NCBI GenBank assembly: GCA_036399835.1
Contig: DASWMI010000014.1
Location: 1 to 12,988, forward strand
Length of the DNA stretch: 12,988 bases
Direction of reading: 5' to 3'
Source of the DNA: DASYML01 sp036399835
Lineage (GTDB): Bacteria > Acidobacteriota > Blastocatellia > Pyrinomonadales > Pyrinomonadaceae
Shown piece after piece: positions 7,410 to 12,988 of the stretch. The notes under the pieces were generated by a model. It was not told the DNA's origin. It saw nothing but the letters and a program-made list of their open reading frames with translations, and did no database searches. Made by a program: the position numbers and the translations under genes. Positions within the stretch are counted from its first letter, which is position 1; every line of letters starts with the position of its first letter.

Positions 7410-7796
7410 ATGGCCGGAATATTTGAAGTGATGATTGAGCGCAACTTTTCCAGCGCGCACCAACTGCGCGGCTACAAGGGAAAGTGCGAAAACCTGCACG
7501 GGCATAACTACCGCATTGAAATCTACGCGCGCGGTAGCGAGCTAAACAACATCGGTCTGCTCGTCGATTTCGTCGAGCTAAAGATGGCCGCCGACGAGGT
7601 GGTCCAGTTTCTTGACCACAAAAACATCAACGAGCTACCGCCCTTCGATAAAGAGCTGAACCCTTCTGCCGAAAACCTCGCACGTTTTATCCTTGAGCGC
7701 GTCGCCTCGCGTGTCGGCGCGGACGACCGCGTCAAAATTTACAAGGTACGCTGTTTTGAAACGCCAACCAGCGTGGCGACCTACCAGTTAGATTAA
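7410..7796 (+). CDS. queD: 6-carboxy-tetrahydropterin synthase / 6-pyruvoyl-tetrahydropterin synthase family
   Basis: Zinc enzyme of the PTPS family. The bacterial QueD branch makes 6-carboxy-5,6,7,8-tetrahydropterin from dihydroneopterin triphosphate on the route to preQ0 and queuosine. In the 128-aa product the zinc ligands are His17 (SSAHQL), His30 and His32 (in KCENLHGHNY). Cys26 is in the CxxxHGH arrangement that marks catalytic QueD-type members, and the Asp69-His70 pair (FLDHKNIN) and Glu117 (ETPTS) complete the site. The family usually begins MFEV or similar, which supports the ATG at 7410; the ribosome-binding site is only moderate (AGGA at 7396-7399). It lies 51 bases after the MbtH gene in the same direction. 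No queE, queC, queF or folE is nearby, so the pathway must be completed from elsewhere. A PTPS of other specificity cannot be excluded. Confidence 0.93.
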   Translation: MAGIFEVMIERNFSSAHQLRGYKGKCENLHGHNYRIEIYARGSELNNIGLLVDFVELKMAADEVVQFLDHKNINELPPFDKELNPSAENLARFILERVASRVGADDRVKIYKVRCFETPTSVATYQLD

Positions 7797-8061
7797 CTTA
7801 GGTCCTGTCAAGAACGCCTCTCATGCTCAAGCACCCCGCGTCTCGTGCTCTGAACGCGGCTGCCAGCCGTCTGCTTCAAATGGATAGTGCAGTGAGCGCG
7901 TTGTTCGAGCAACTGGACCAGGGATGACAAGGAGGCTTTGAAACATTTTCGCGGTCTGCGACATGTATATCTGAGAGAGTTTGCGGCATGTCGGAGAGTC
8001 GAATTTGACTTTTATGACTTAAAGACAACCCCTCGGCTTTTCAAAACCGGAAAGGATTCCC
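7797..8061. other. 265-base gene-poor spacer with a possible 34-codon ORF and a stray strong Shine-Dalgarno
   Basis: No known gene is visible here. A 34-codon frame (ATG 7823, TGA 7925-7927) encodes a helix-friendly peptide beginning MLKHPASRALNAAAS, but it lacks a good ribosome-binding site. Directly after it, AAGGAGG (7929-7935) is a near-ideal Shine-Dalgarno, but the only usual start nearby, TTG at 7938, is 2 bases away and opens a frame running into the nuclease gene out of frame. The right half, 7940-8050, is more AT-rich and probably holds the nuclease promoter; I could not assign -35 and -10 boxes with confidence. Confidence 0.4.
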
Positions 8062-9006
8062 ATGAAGAGAAAACTGCTCCCCGTCTCGATTCTGGTCCTC
8101 GCACTGCTTTTACCCCAAACCGCCCTCGCCTGGAATAGCACGGGCCACCAACTGGTCGCGCGCATCGCCTGGGAAAACATGACTCCCACGGCCAGGGAAA
8201 ACGTCGTCGCGCTCCTGCTGGCTGCGCCCAAGGATGCCTGTCTGCGCAACCTGTTTTCCAAAGACTCAAGACCCTTAGAGATTCGCCAGCGCGAATTCTT
8301 TATGCTTGCCAGCACCTGGCCTGACATCGTTCGGCCCGGAGAAAACGATACGCGTCCCTGCACACGCTTTCACCAGAGGGACTGGCACTTTATCAACTTT
8401 TTCTGGTCCGGGACTTCCGCAGACGCGAACGACCCTCCGAGAGATGTCACCAACATCAAGATGAAAGAGATTAATGCGGTCGAGCGGCTCAGACTCTTTC
8501 GTCCCTTTGTCGTTTCAAGTATGCCGAAAGCCGAGCGCGCCACAGACCTGGCCTGGATTCTGCACCTGGTCGGCGATATACACCAGCCGCTCCACACAAG
8601 CGCGAGGGTGACTTCAAGACCAGATGAGCGGCAGGGCGATCAGGGCGGCAATCTCTTCCTGCTGAATTCGCAGAAGCTGCACGGCTACTGGGATGGAATC
8701 GTGGACCTCTCCGTCCGGCGCAAAACGGGTGAGCGTGACCAGGCTTATCTTGAGCGCGTCGCCGCCATGATTATGGCCGAGCATCCGCAGTCTGCGCTAA
8801 GCAGCCGCATACAGCCCGGCCAGTTTGAAGCATGGGCGCGCGAAGGACTGGCGACCACAAAGAGTTCTGTTTACCCGGCCTCTCTCAAGCGCGGGCAGAC
8901 GCCTGGCGAAGAATATCGTCGGCAGGCTTTTGAGATTTCCAAAGAGGCTATAGCCCTCGGCGGTTACAGGCTGGCCCAACTGCTAAATCAGCTCTTCGGC
9001 TCTTGA
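8062..9006 (+). CDS. Secreted zinc-dependent nuclease, S1/P1 family
   Basis: Exported phosphodiesterase of the S1/P1 nuclease family, which cleaves single-stranded nucleic acids with a three-zinc centre. The 314-aa precursor has a signal peptide ending ALA at residue 23, so the mature protein starts at Trp24, as the family requires because the free N-terminal Trp binds zinc. All nine expected ligands can be picked out: Trp24, His29 (WNSTGH), Asp88 (STWPDIV), His109 (RDWHFINF), His168, Asp172 and His178 (LHLVGDIHQPLH), His207 and Asp211 (LHGYWDGIVD). Cys60 and Cys100 could form a disulfide. GGAAAGGA lies 5 bases before the ATG. A likely job is phosphate or nucleotide scavenging outside the cytoplasm. 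It follows a 265-base spacer and converges with the methyltransferase gene, with 26 bases between the stops and no obvious terminator. Phospholipase C-type activity, seen in relatives, cannot be excluded. Confidence 0.93.
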   Translation: MKRKLLPVSILVLALLLPQTALAWNSTGHQLVARIAWENMTPTARENVVALLLAAPKDACLRNLFSKDSRPLEIRQREFFMLASTWPDIVRPGENDTRPCTRFHQRDWHFINFFWSGTSADANDPPRDVTNIKMKEINAVERLRLFRPFVVSSMPKAERATDLAWILHLVGDIHQPLHTSARVTSRPDERQGDQGGNLFLLNSQKLHGYWDGIVDLSVRRKTGERDQAYLERVAAMIMAEHPQSALSSRIQPGQFEAWAREGLATTKSSVYPASLKRGQTPGEEYRRQAFEISKEAIALGGYRLAQLLNQLFGS

Positions 9007-9032
9007 GTGAAATCTATGAGTAGGGGCAAGCT

Positions 9033-9869
9033 CTACAGGCTCACTTCATACTTGCCCTCGTGCACGGCATAGAAGCGTTTGATAAATTCCACGGCCTCTT
9101 CAGGACTCAGAGATTGAAGCGCCTCCATGTCTTGATTAAGGCTGAATTTTTCCAGCCTGTCCGCGCGGTCCAGATAACCCTTGCGATATGCCTCGGCAGA
9201 GTTGAGGGGGCGCACGCCTCTTAACTCTTTCGGGGCCAGGAAGGCATTATTGTATTCAAGCTCGACGAGCGCGTAATCGTGTCGCTCGCAGAGGTCCGCG
9301 AGGCTCTCTATGCTGTAGCCGTAGAAGTGGTGCGTGAGACGAAAATCCGGGTCGTACTTGACGACGAAGCGAATCGGCGGCGGTATCTTCTCGTTAATCT
9401 CCGTGACGACGAGGCGCGGGCGATAATGAGAGAGCAGGGCATCGAGCACCCAGTAGTCGTAGCTGTCAATGTCCAGGCTGAGGACGCCGAAATCTTTTTC
9501 AATCGAGTAGGCCGAGAGGAGCTGGACCACGTTGGCGGGAGTGACGCGACAGCGGCAGGCGTAGACTTCCGCGTAGTGCTTGTAATTGGCAGCGAGCTTG
9601 ACGACCTTGCGGCTGTCGTACTCGATTCCTAAACCCTTCCAACCGTTGCTGAAGAGAGCATAAGTATTGGACCAGCGCGTGCCGTCTCCGGCCCCTATGT
9701 CAACAGCGGTCCGCGGGTGGTCCGGTGGGAGCAGCTCCGCTATCAGCCTCTGTAGAATCTGTTCCTCTCCGAGGCTCGAATGGCCGCCGCGCTTGAGCCA
9801 GAGCCTGGCGCGGTGCAGCTTGTAATCGAGCTGCCGCAGATATTGTTGCGTCGCTTTCGTTAATTTCAC
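9033..9869 (-). CDS. SAM-dependent methyltransferase-like protein (possibly FkbM-related)
   Basis: The 278-aa protein has a class I (Rossmann) methyltransferase layout. Motif I is AVDIGAGDGTRWSN (DIGAGDG at 57-63), an acidic residue after strand 2 is Glu83 (GLGIEYD), and strand 4 reads GVLSLDIDSYDYWVLDAL (128-145), which resembles the LDIEG/LDVEG region of FkbM-type enzymes. A C-terminal helical stretch (about 225-278) has no recognised motif. There is no signal peptide or membrane segment, so it is cytoplasmic. The substrate cannot be told; many relatives act on sugars or glycans. The start is uncertain: GTG at 9867-9869 has no Shine-Dalgarno in front, whereas AAAGGAG sits about 27 bases upstream inside the 3' arm of a long hairpin. 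It is the last gene of the minus-strand block after the NtrC-type regulator, 95 bases away. Confidence 0.72.
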   Translation of the reverse strand: MKLTKATQQYLRQLDYKLHRARLWLKRGGHSSLGEEQILQRLIAELLPPDHPRTAVDIGAGDGTRWSNTYALFSNGWKGLGIEYDSRKVVKLAANYKHYAEVYACRCRVTPANVVQLLSAYSIEKDFGVLSLDIDSYDYWVLDALLSHYRPRLVVTEINEKIPPPIRFVVKYDPDFRLTHHFYGYSIESLADLCERHDYALVELEYNNAFLAPKELRGVRPLNSAEAYRKGYLDRADRLEKFSLNQDMEALQSLSPEEAVEFIKRFYAVHEGKYEVSL

Positions 9870-9893
9870 TTGCAGAAGTAAGCCTGGAAACTG

Positions 9894-9937
9894 TCGTCTC
9901 CTTTGCGTGAGCTATTCAGTTCACGCAAAGAAGACGA
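9894..9937. repeat. Long, nearly perfect inverted repeat (hairpin) between the NtrC-type regulator and the methyltransferase gene
   Basis: On the plus strand the arms are TCGTCT-c-CTTTGCGTGA-gCT and AG-t-TCACGCAAAG-a-AGACGA around the loop ATTC. That is 6 pairs, one C/A mismatch, 10 perfect pairs, one G/T wobble and 2 more pairs. It lies 27 bases after the regulator's stop and 24 bases before the methyltransferase GTG. No T-run follows on either strand, so it is not a textbook intrinsic terminator. On the minus strand its 3' arm contains AAAGGAG, so it could act as an attenuator, a processing site or a structured leader. Confidence 0.7.
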
Positions 9938-9964
9938 AAGAAAACGGCACGGACGGGTGGCGCA

Positions 9965-11395
9965 TCAGGCAGTGGTGATCGCGTTAACGTCAATGTTGTA
10001 TTTTCTAATCTTGCTGTAAAGACGCGGGCGATAGATGCCTAGCAGGTTGGCCGCAGCCTGCTTGTTGCCACCGGTTCTTTGCAGCGTCTTTTCGATAACC
10101 ATCTTCTCAATATCTTCGAGCGTCATGTTGGGCGGCACGTCCCATGAGATGCCAGCGCCCGCGCCTTCCGGCATCGCGCCGTTATCGAAAGGCAGGTCCA
10201 CAGGCTCTATCTTGTTGGCCTTCGCCAGCAGCACCGCGCGCTCGATAACGTTTTGCAGCTCGCGCACATTGCCGGGCCAGGCATGCGAAAAGAGCCTCTG
10301 GTAAGCGGTCTGCGAAACGCCAGTGATGGGACGCTCGTACTTCTGCGCGTAGACTTTGAGAAAGTGGTCTGTCAAAAGCTGTATGTCTTCGTTTCTTTCG
10401 CGCAGGGGCGGAACGTGTATCGTGATCGTCGAGATGCGATAGAAGAGGTCATCGCGGAGCAGCCCGTCGCGGATGGCGTCTGCGGGCGGGCGATTGGTCG
10501 AAGAGATAAGACGAAAGTCAACAGGGATGGTCCGCTCCGAGCCGATTTTGCGATAGCTTCTCTCCTGAAGCACGCGCAGGAGCTTGGGTTGAAGCTCGAC
10601 GGGCATCTCCGCTATCTCGTCTAGCATGAGCGAGCCGCCGGCCGCGTGCTGGACCAGTCCTTCCTTGTCAGCGTGTGCGCCCGTAAACGCTCCCTTCGTG
10701 TGACCGAACAGCTCGGATTCAATCAGCTCTTTAGGGAGCGCGGCGCAGTTGACCTTGATAAAAGGCTTTTTGGCGCGCAGCGAGTTGTAGTGTATGGCGT
10801 TGGCGATGAGTTCTTTGCCCGTGCCGGATTCACCGACGATGAGAACGTTGGCATCCGACTTGGCGACCGATTCGATGGTCTCGTAAATCTGTTGCATCTG
10901 GCGCGAAGCGCCGATGATGTTGAAATATTCCTGCCTCGTAGAGAGTTGGCGGCGCATACTCTCTGTCTCGGCGCGTAGCTGGCGGCGCTCAAGCGAGTTT
11001 TGAACGAGCGGGAGAAGCTGTTCAAAATCGAAGGGCTTGGCGACGAAATAGAATGCTCCGGCCTTCATGGCTTCGACGGCGCGTGTCACTGTGCCGTGTC
11101 CGGTCACGACGATAACTTCTGTCGCGGGGCGCGCGTCCTTGATGTGGCGTAAGACTTCCATGCCGTCCATATCTGGAAGCTGCAAATCGCAGATCACCAG
11201 ATGATGCGCGGCGCGATCAAAAAGCTCTACGGCTTCGACACCGTTGGCCGCAGTATCAACCCCGTAACCCTCTTCCGTCAGGTTCTGTTTGAGCGAATCC
11301 GTCATCATCGGCTCGTCGTCAATGACGAGGATGCGTACATCTTTATTTGCCACCTTTTTCTTCGTTCCTTCCTTAAAATAAGAGCCGTCAATCAT
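9965..11395 (-). CDS. NtrC-type sigma-54-dependent response regulator
   Basis: Transcription activator for sigma-54 RNA polymerase with the complete three-domain layout. Receiver (about 20-130): Asp-Asp in VIDDEP, phosphoacceptor Asp70 in VICDLQLPDMDG, Lys120 in VAKPF. AAA+ domain (about 160-390): Walker A GESGTGKE at 188-195, the sigma-54-contacting GAFTGA loop at 235-240, Walker B GSLMLDE at 254-260, SSTNRPP, and LLRDDLFYRI with the arginine finger. C-terminal Fis-type helix-turn-helix: GGNKQAAANLLGIYRPRLYS. All key residues are present, so it should be functional. The start is ambiguous: ATG at 11395 has only AAGG 3 bases away, while GTG at 11351-11353 is preceded by AAGGAAGGA (12-base gap) and gives the more typical beginning MANKDVRILVIDDEP. 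It lies 44 bases downstream of a kinase-like gene that is presumably its partner. Target promoters are not evident in the window. Confidence 0.96.
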   Translation of the reverse strand: MIDGSYFKEGTKKKVANKDVRILVIDDEPMMTDSLKQNLTEEGYGVDTAANGVEAVELFDRAAHHLVICDLQLPDMDGMEVLRHIKDARPATEVIVVTGHGTVTRAVEAMKAGAFYFVAKPFDFEQLLPLVQNSLERRQLRAETESMRRQLSTRQEYFNIIGASRQMQQIYETIESVAKSDANVLIVGESGTGKELIANAIHYNSLRAKKPFIKVNCAALPKELIESELFGHTKGAFTGAHADKEGLVQHAAGGSLMLDEIAEMPVELQPKLLRVLQERSYRKIGSERTIPVDFRLISSTNRPPADAIRDGLLRDDLFYRISTITIHVPPLRERNEDIQLLTDHFLKVYAQKYERPITGVSQTAYQRLFSHAWPGNVRELQNVIERAVLLAKANKIEPVDLPFDNGAMPEGAGAGISWDVPPNMTLEDIEKMVIEKTLQRTGGNKQAAANLLGIYRPRLYSKIRKYNIDVNAITTA

Positions 11396-11439
11396 CAGCC
11401 TTGATAAACAATGAGCGGCCCTGTCCCATTGCCCGTAGT

Positions 11440-12120
11440 CTATGCTTGATGCTCCGTCACCGGGAGCCGGACTTCGAGCGCGTCATCTGTTTGCCCTGCG
11501 CTTCCGCCGTGCGCCTCAAAGATTCTGGCGGCCAACGCCAGGCGTAAGCCCTCGCTCCCGGCGAAGGAGTTAAAGTGGTCGCTCTCGCCCTTTGATCCGG
11601 TGACGGGCCATTCGATGACGGCTCGCGGCGTCTCCGGTCCAGCTTCAACCCGCAGTCGAATCTCAAGAGGTTCTGCACGGCTCGCGTTACGGCGCAGGGC
11701 GAGCGCGCCAGCCGTGACCGTTTTCAAAGCTTCGGCGAGCGCCAGCGCATCAAATTCGCCCAGAAGCGGCCCGCTTGCGGGTTCAATCTTAATCTGCCCC
11801 TCAGTCTCAAAAGTCTCTGCGACACTCGCCAGTATCTTTTGGAGGTCTATTCCGGGCAGGCGACGCAATTCCGGCGGGCGTCCCAAACGGACGAGCGTCG
11901 TCATATCGGCGGAGGCCCGCTCAAGCCCTGCGATTAGCTTGGCGATGGTCTCCTGTTCGTCTGCGGGCGCGGCGTTCTTCTCCATACGCTTGCGCAAGAA
12001 TGTGGCATAGAGTTTGAGACCATTAAGCTGGTTTTTCAGGTCGTGAACGATTTGCACGGAGGCTCGTCCCAGTTTTTGCAGCGTCTCTGTGTCTTGAAAC
12101 TCCGATTTTAACGGCTTCAT
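11440..12120 (-). CDS. HisKA-type histidine kinase-like protein with degenerate ATP-binding domain
   Basis: With ATG at 12118-12120 this is a 226-aa cytoplasmic protein with no membrane segment and no sensor domain. The dimerization/phosphoacceptor region is clear: QIVHDLKNQLNGLKLYA with His26 and the D-x-x-N that in HisKA proteins is tied to phosphatase activity. A C-terminal region with the HATPase outline follows, but its nucleotide boxes are broken. The N-box reads ALKTVTAGA (Thr134 and Gly138 where asparagines are expected), no DxGxG box is found, and the G2 box reads GSEGLRLALA with Arg193 in place of glycine. IFEAHGG at the end is family-like. This suggests a phosphatase or phosphotransfer partner, not an active kinase. 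It is immediately upstream of the NtrC-type regulator. The frame extends to a TTG at 12207 (255 aa), but the extra residues look non-coding; AGGGG lies 11 bases before the ATG I chose. Confidence 0.8.
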   Translation of the reverse strand: MKPLKSEFQDTETLQKLGRASVQIVHDLKNQLNGLKLYATFLRKRMEKNAAPADEQETIAKLIAGLERASADMTTLVRLGRPPELRRLPGIDLQKILASVAETFETEGQIKIEPASGPLLGEFDALALAEALKTVTAGALALRRNASRAEPLEIRLRVEAGPETPRAVIEWPVTGSKGESDHFNSFAGSEGLRLALAARIFEAHGGSAGQTDDALEVRLPVTEHQA

Positions 12121-12257
12121 ATTGCTCACGACCCCTGCATGGCGTTGTGTGCCTCGCACACGCAGCGAGAGGAGTGCGCTGTCCGAGCGTGTACGCATTG
12201 AACCCAAACGGGTAAGCCTTTTGTGTCACGTTTCGATGCGCATCTTATCAAAAAAAG

Positions 12258-12271
12258 CTAGCGTACGCTAG
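12258..12271. promoter_or_regulatory. Perfect 14-bp palindrome in the divergent signalling spacer, flanked by A6
   Basis: CTAGCGTACGCTAG equals its own reverse complement. It lies between the kinase-like gene (minus) and the receiver gene (plus), a natural place for an operator. On the plus strand it is preceded by AAAAAAG; read on the minus strand it is a short stem followed by CTTTTTT, which also resembles a small terminator. No gene pointing leftward ends here, which makes the operator reading somewhat more likely. Confidence 0.4.
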
Positions 12272-12349
12272 TCATGCAGCGAAATGTCCCGGGAGACTTT
12301 GGTCATGTTGGTAAATTACGATACAAGCAGAGGCGGTGATATTTTGGTC

Positions 12350-12739
12350 ATGACTGGCGAAGCGAGAGCACAGCAGACTGTCCTGGTGGTTGAAGATTTT
12401 GAAGATAACCGCTTTATGATGAGGCGTTTACTGGAAATGAGCGGTTATCATGTGCTGGAAGCCATCAACGGCGAGGAGGCCATCGAGATAGCTCGGCGCA
12501 ATCTTCCAGACCTAATTCTGATGGACCTCAGCCTCCCGCTGCTCGACGGTCTGGCCGCCACACGTCGCATACGCCAGCAGGCAGAGTTGAGACAGGTCCC
12601 GATTGTGGCCGTCTCGGCACACGATACGGCGGATTTTCATGCAGAGGCCCTGGCCGCCGGTTGTAACGATTACGTCACCAAGCCGATTGATTTCGACCAG
12701 CTCGAAAAACTTTTAAAGCGCCTGCTACCTAAAAAATAG
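12350..12739 (+). CDS. Single-domain (CheY/DivK-like) response regulator
   Basis: Stand-alone receiver domain with no output domain, so it probably works as a phosphorelay shuttle or by protein-protein contact. From the ATG at 12350 it is 129 aa. Acidic residues in VVEDFEDN bind magnesium, Asp59 in LILMDLSLPLLDG is the phosphoacceptor, Ser89 in VAVSAHD is the switch residue and Lys111 in YVTKPIDFDQ completes the site. The start is uncertain because ATG codons at 12284, 12305 and 12350 share the frame. At 12350 GGTGAT lies 9 bases upstream and the protein begins at the usual distance before the first strand. At 12305 GGGAG lies 9 bases upstream and would add 15 residues. The second and third ATGs are both preceded by TTTGGTC. 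The next gene starts 17 bases after the stop, suggesting an operon with the kinase-like gene to the right. Confidence 0.93.
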   Translation: MTGEARAQQTVLVVEDFEDNRFMMRRLLEMSGYHVLEAINGEEAIEIARRNLPDLILMDLSLPLLDGLAATRRIRQQAELRQVPIVAVSAHDTADFHAEALAAGCNDYVTKPIDFDQLEKLLKRLLPKK

Positions 12740-12756
12740 GCTCTTTGGCTCTCCCC

Positions 12757-12988
12757 ATGCCCGAACATTTCTCGACGCTCATCAGGCAATTCGAGGACGC
12801 GATTATTCTCGCCTGGGTGGAAGAACTCTACGCAGACCGACGCACGGAGCTGCCCAAGCTCCTCTCCTACGGTCAACTGGTCAACCACATGCCGGATTTG
12901 CTCGCAGAGTTGGCCCATGTCCTCGACGGGCTGGCAAGCGACGAAGAGATCATGGAGGCGGCCAAGCGGCTGCGCTCGCACGCGCAGG
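12757..12988 (+). CDS. Start of a probable sensor protein with an RsbRD-like N-terminal domain (truncated by window edge)
   Basis: The open frame from ATG 12757 runs off the right edge, giving 77 codons. It is an all-helical segment: MPEHFSTLIRQFEDAIILAW, then VEELYADRRTELPKLLSYGQ, then NHMPDLLAELAHVLDGLASD. This pattern (a helix ending in a W-x-x-x-L/V motif, then x-x-L-x-x-H-x-P-x-L-L) resembles the RsbRD N-terminal domain found at the front of some bacterial histidine kinases and RsbR-like proteins. The kinase domain itself would lie outside the window, so the full function is inferred. No clear ribosome-binding site is seen; the 17-base gap from the receiver gene suggests coupled translation. 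With that receiver it likely forms a two-component pair. Confidence 0.7.
   Translation, partial: MPEHFSTLIRQFEDAIILAWVEELYADRRTELPKLLSYGQLVNHMPDLLAELAHVLDGLASDEEIMEAAKRLRSHAQ

Noticed and set aside
7857..7869. Hairpin CGGCT-GCC-AGCCG after queD as a terminator
   Set aside because: Only 5 pairs, 60 bases after the stop, and not followed by a T-run.
9870..9888. Sigma-54-like GG/GC pair just upstream of the methyltransferase
   Set aside because: The spacing between GG and GC is 9 bases, not 10, and flanking consensus bases are absent.
12147..12161. Hairpin GTGTGC-CTC-GCACAC in front of the kinase-like gene as a regulatory RNA element
   Set aside because: Only 6 pairs, no riboswitch-like context and no supporting T-run or sequestered ribosome-binding site.

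Overview
The window looks like chromosomal DNA from a moderately GC-rich, Gram-negative-type bacterium. Most genes are housekeeping. The mix (rpiB-glyA pair, DinG/YoaA-type helicase, stand-alone MbtH protein, secreted S1/P1 nuclease, NtrC-type regulator, kinase with an RsbRD-like N-terminus) and the alternation of high-GC codons with AT-poor spacers would fit an Acidobacteriota genome. That assignment is inference from gene style, not from a phylogenetic marker. I see no tRNA, rRNA, CRISPR array, insertion sequence or phage gene.

Layout. (1) Minus strand, 1-2343: proS (prolyl-tRNA synthetase), followed downstream by a trypsin-like secreted serine protease that runs off the left edge and appears to start at CTG. 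(2) Plus strand, 2548-4994: rpiB, glyA and a small secreted protein of unknown function, tightly spaced as one operon and divergent from proS. The spacer holds a perfect 15-bp dyad. (3) Plus strand, 5084-7796: an Fe-S superfamily 2 helicase (DinG/YoaA/XPD type), an MbtH-like protein with no NRPS gene in view, and a QueD/PTPS enzyme. (4) 7797-8061: a gene-poor spacer with a possible 34-codon ORF. (5) Plus strand, 8062-9006: a secreted S1/P1-type zinc nuclease, convergent with the next block. (6) Minus strand, 9033-12120: a histidine-kinase-like protein, an NtrC-type sigma-54 activator, then (past a long hairpin) a SAM-dependent methyltransferase-like protein. (7) Plus strand, 12350-12988: a single-domain response regulator and the start of a protein with an RsbRD-like N-terminal domain, divergent from the kinase.

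How the genes fit together. Translation and one-carbon or pentose metabolism (proS, rpiB, glyA) occupy the left third. The right third is signalling. A HisKA-type protein keeps its phosphoacceptor histidine but has lost the ATP-binding boxes, and it sits directly upstream of an intact NtrC-type activator. A receiver-only regulator and a probable sensor kinase are transcribed the other way from a spacer that carries a perfect 14-bp palindrome.

Most interesting points: the degenerate kinase beside an intact sigma-54 activator; the hidden protease with an apparent CTG start; the orphan MbtH; the ProRS editing domain lacking its loop proline; and the long hairpin at 9894-9937. No clearly new multi-gene system is visible.
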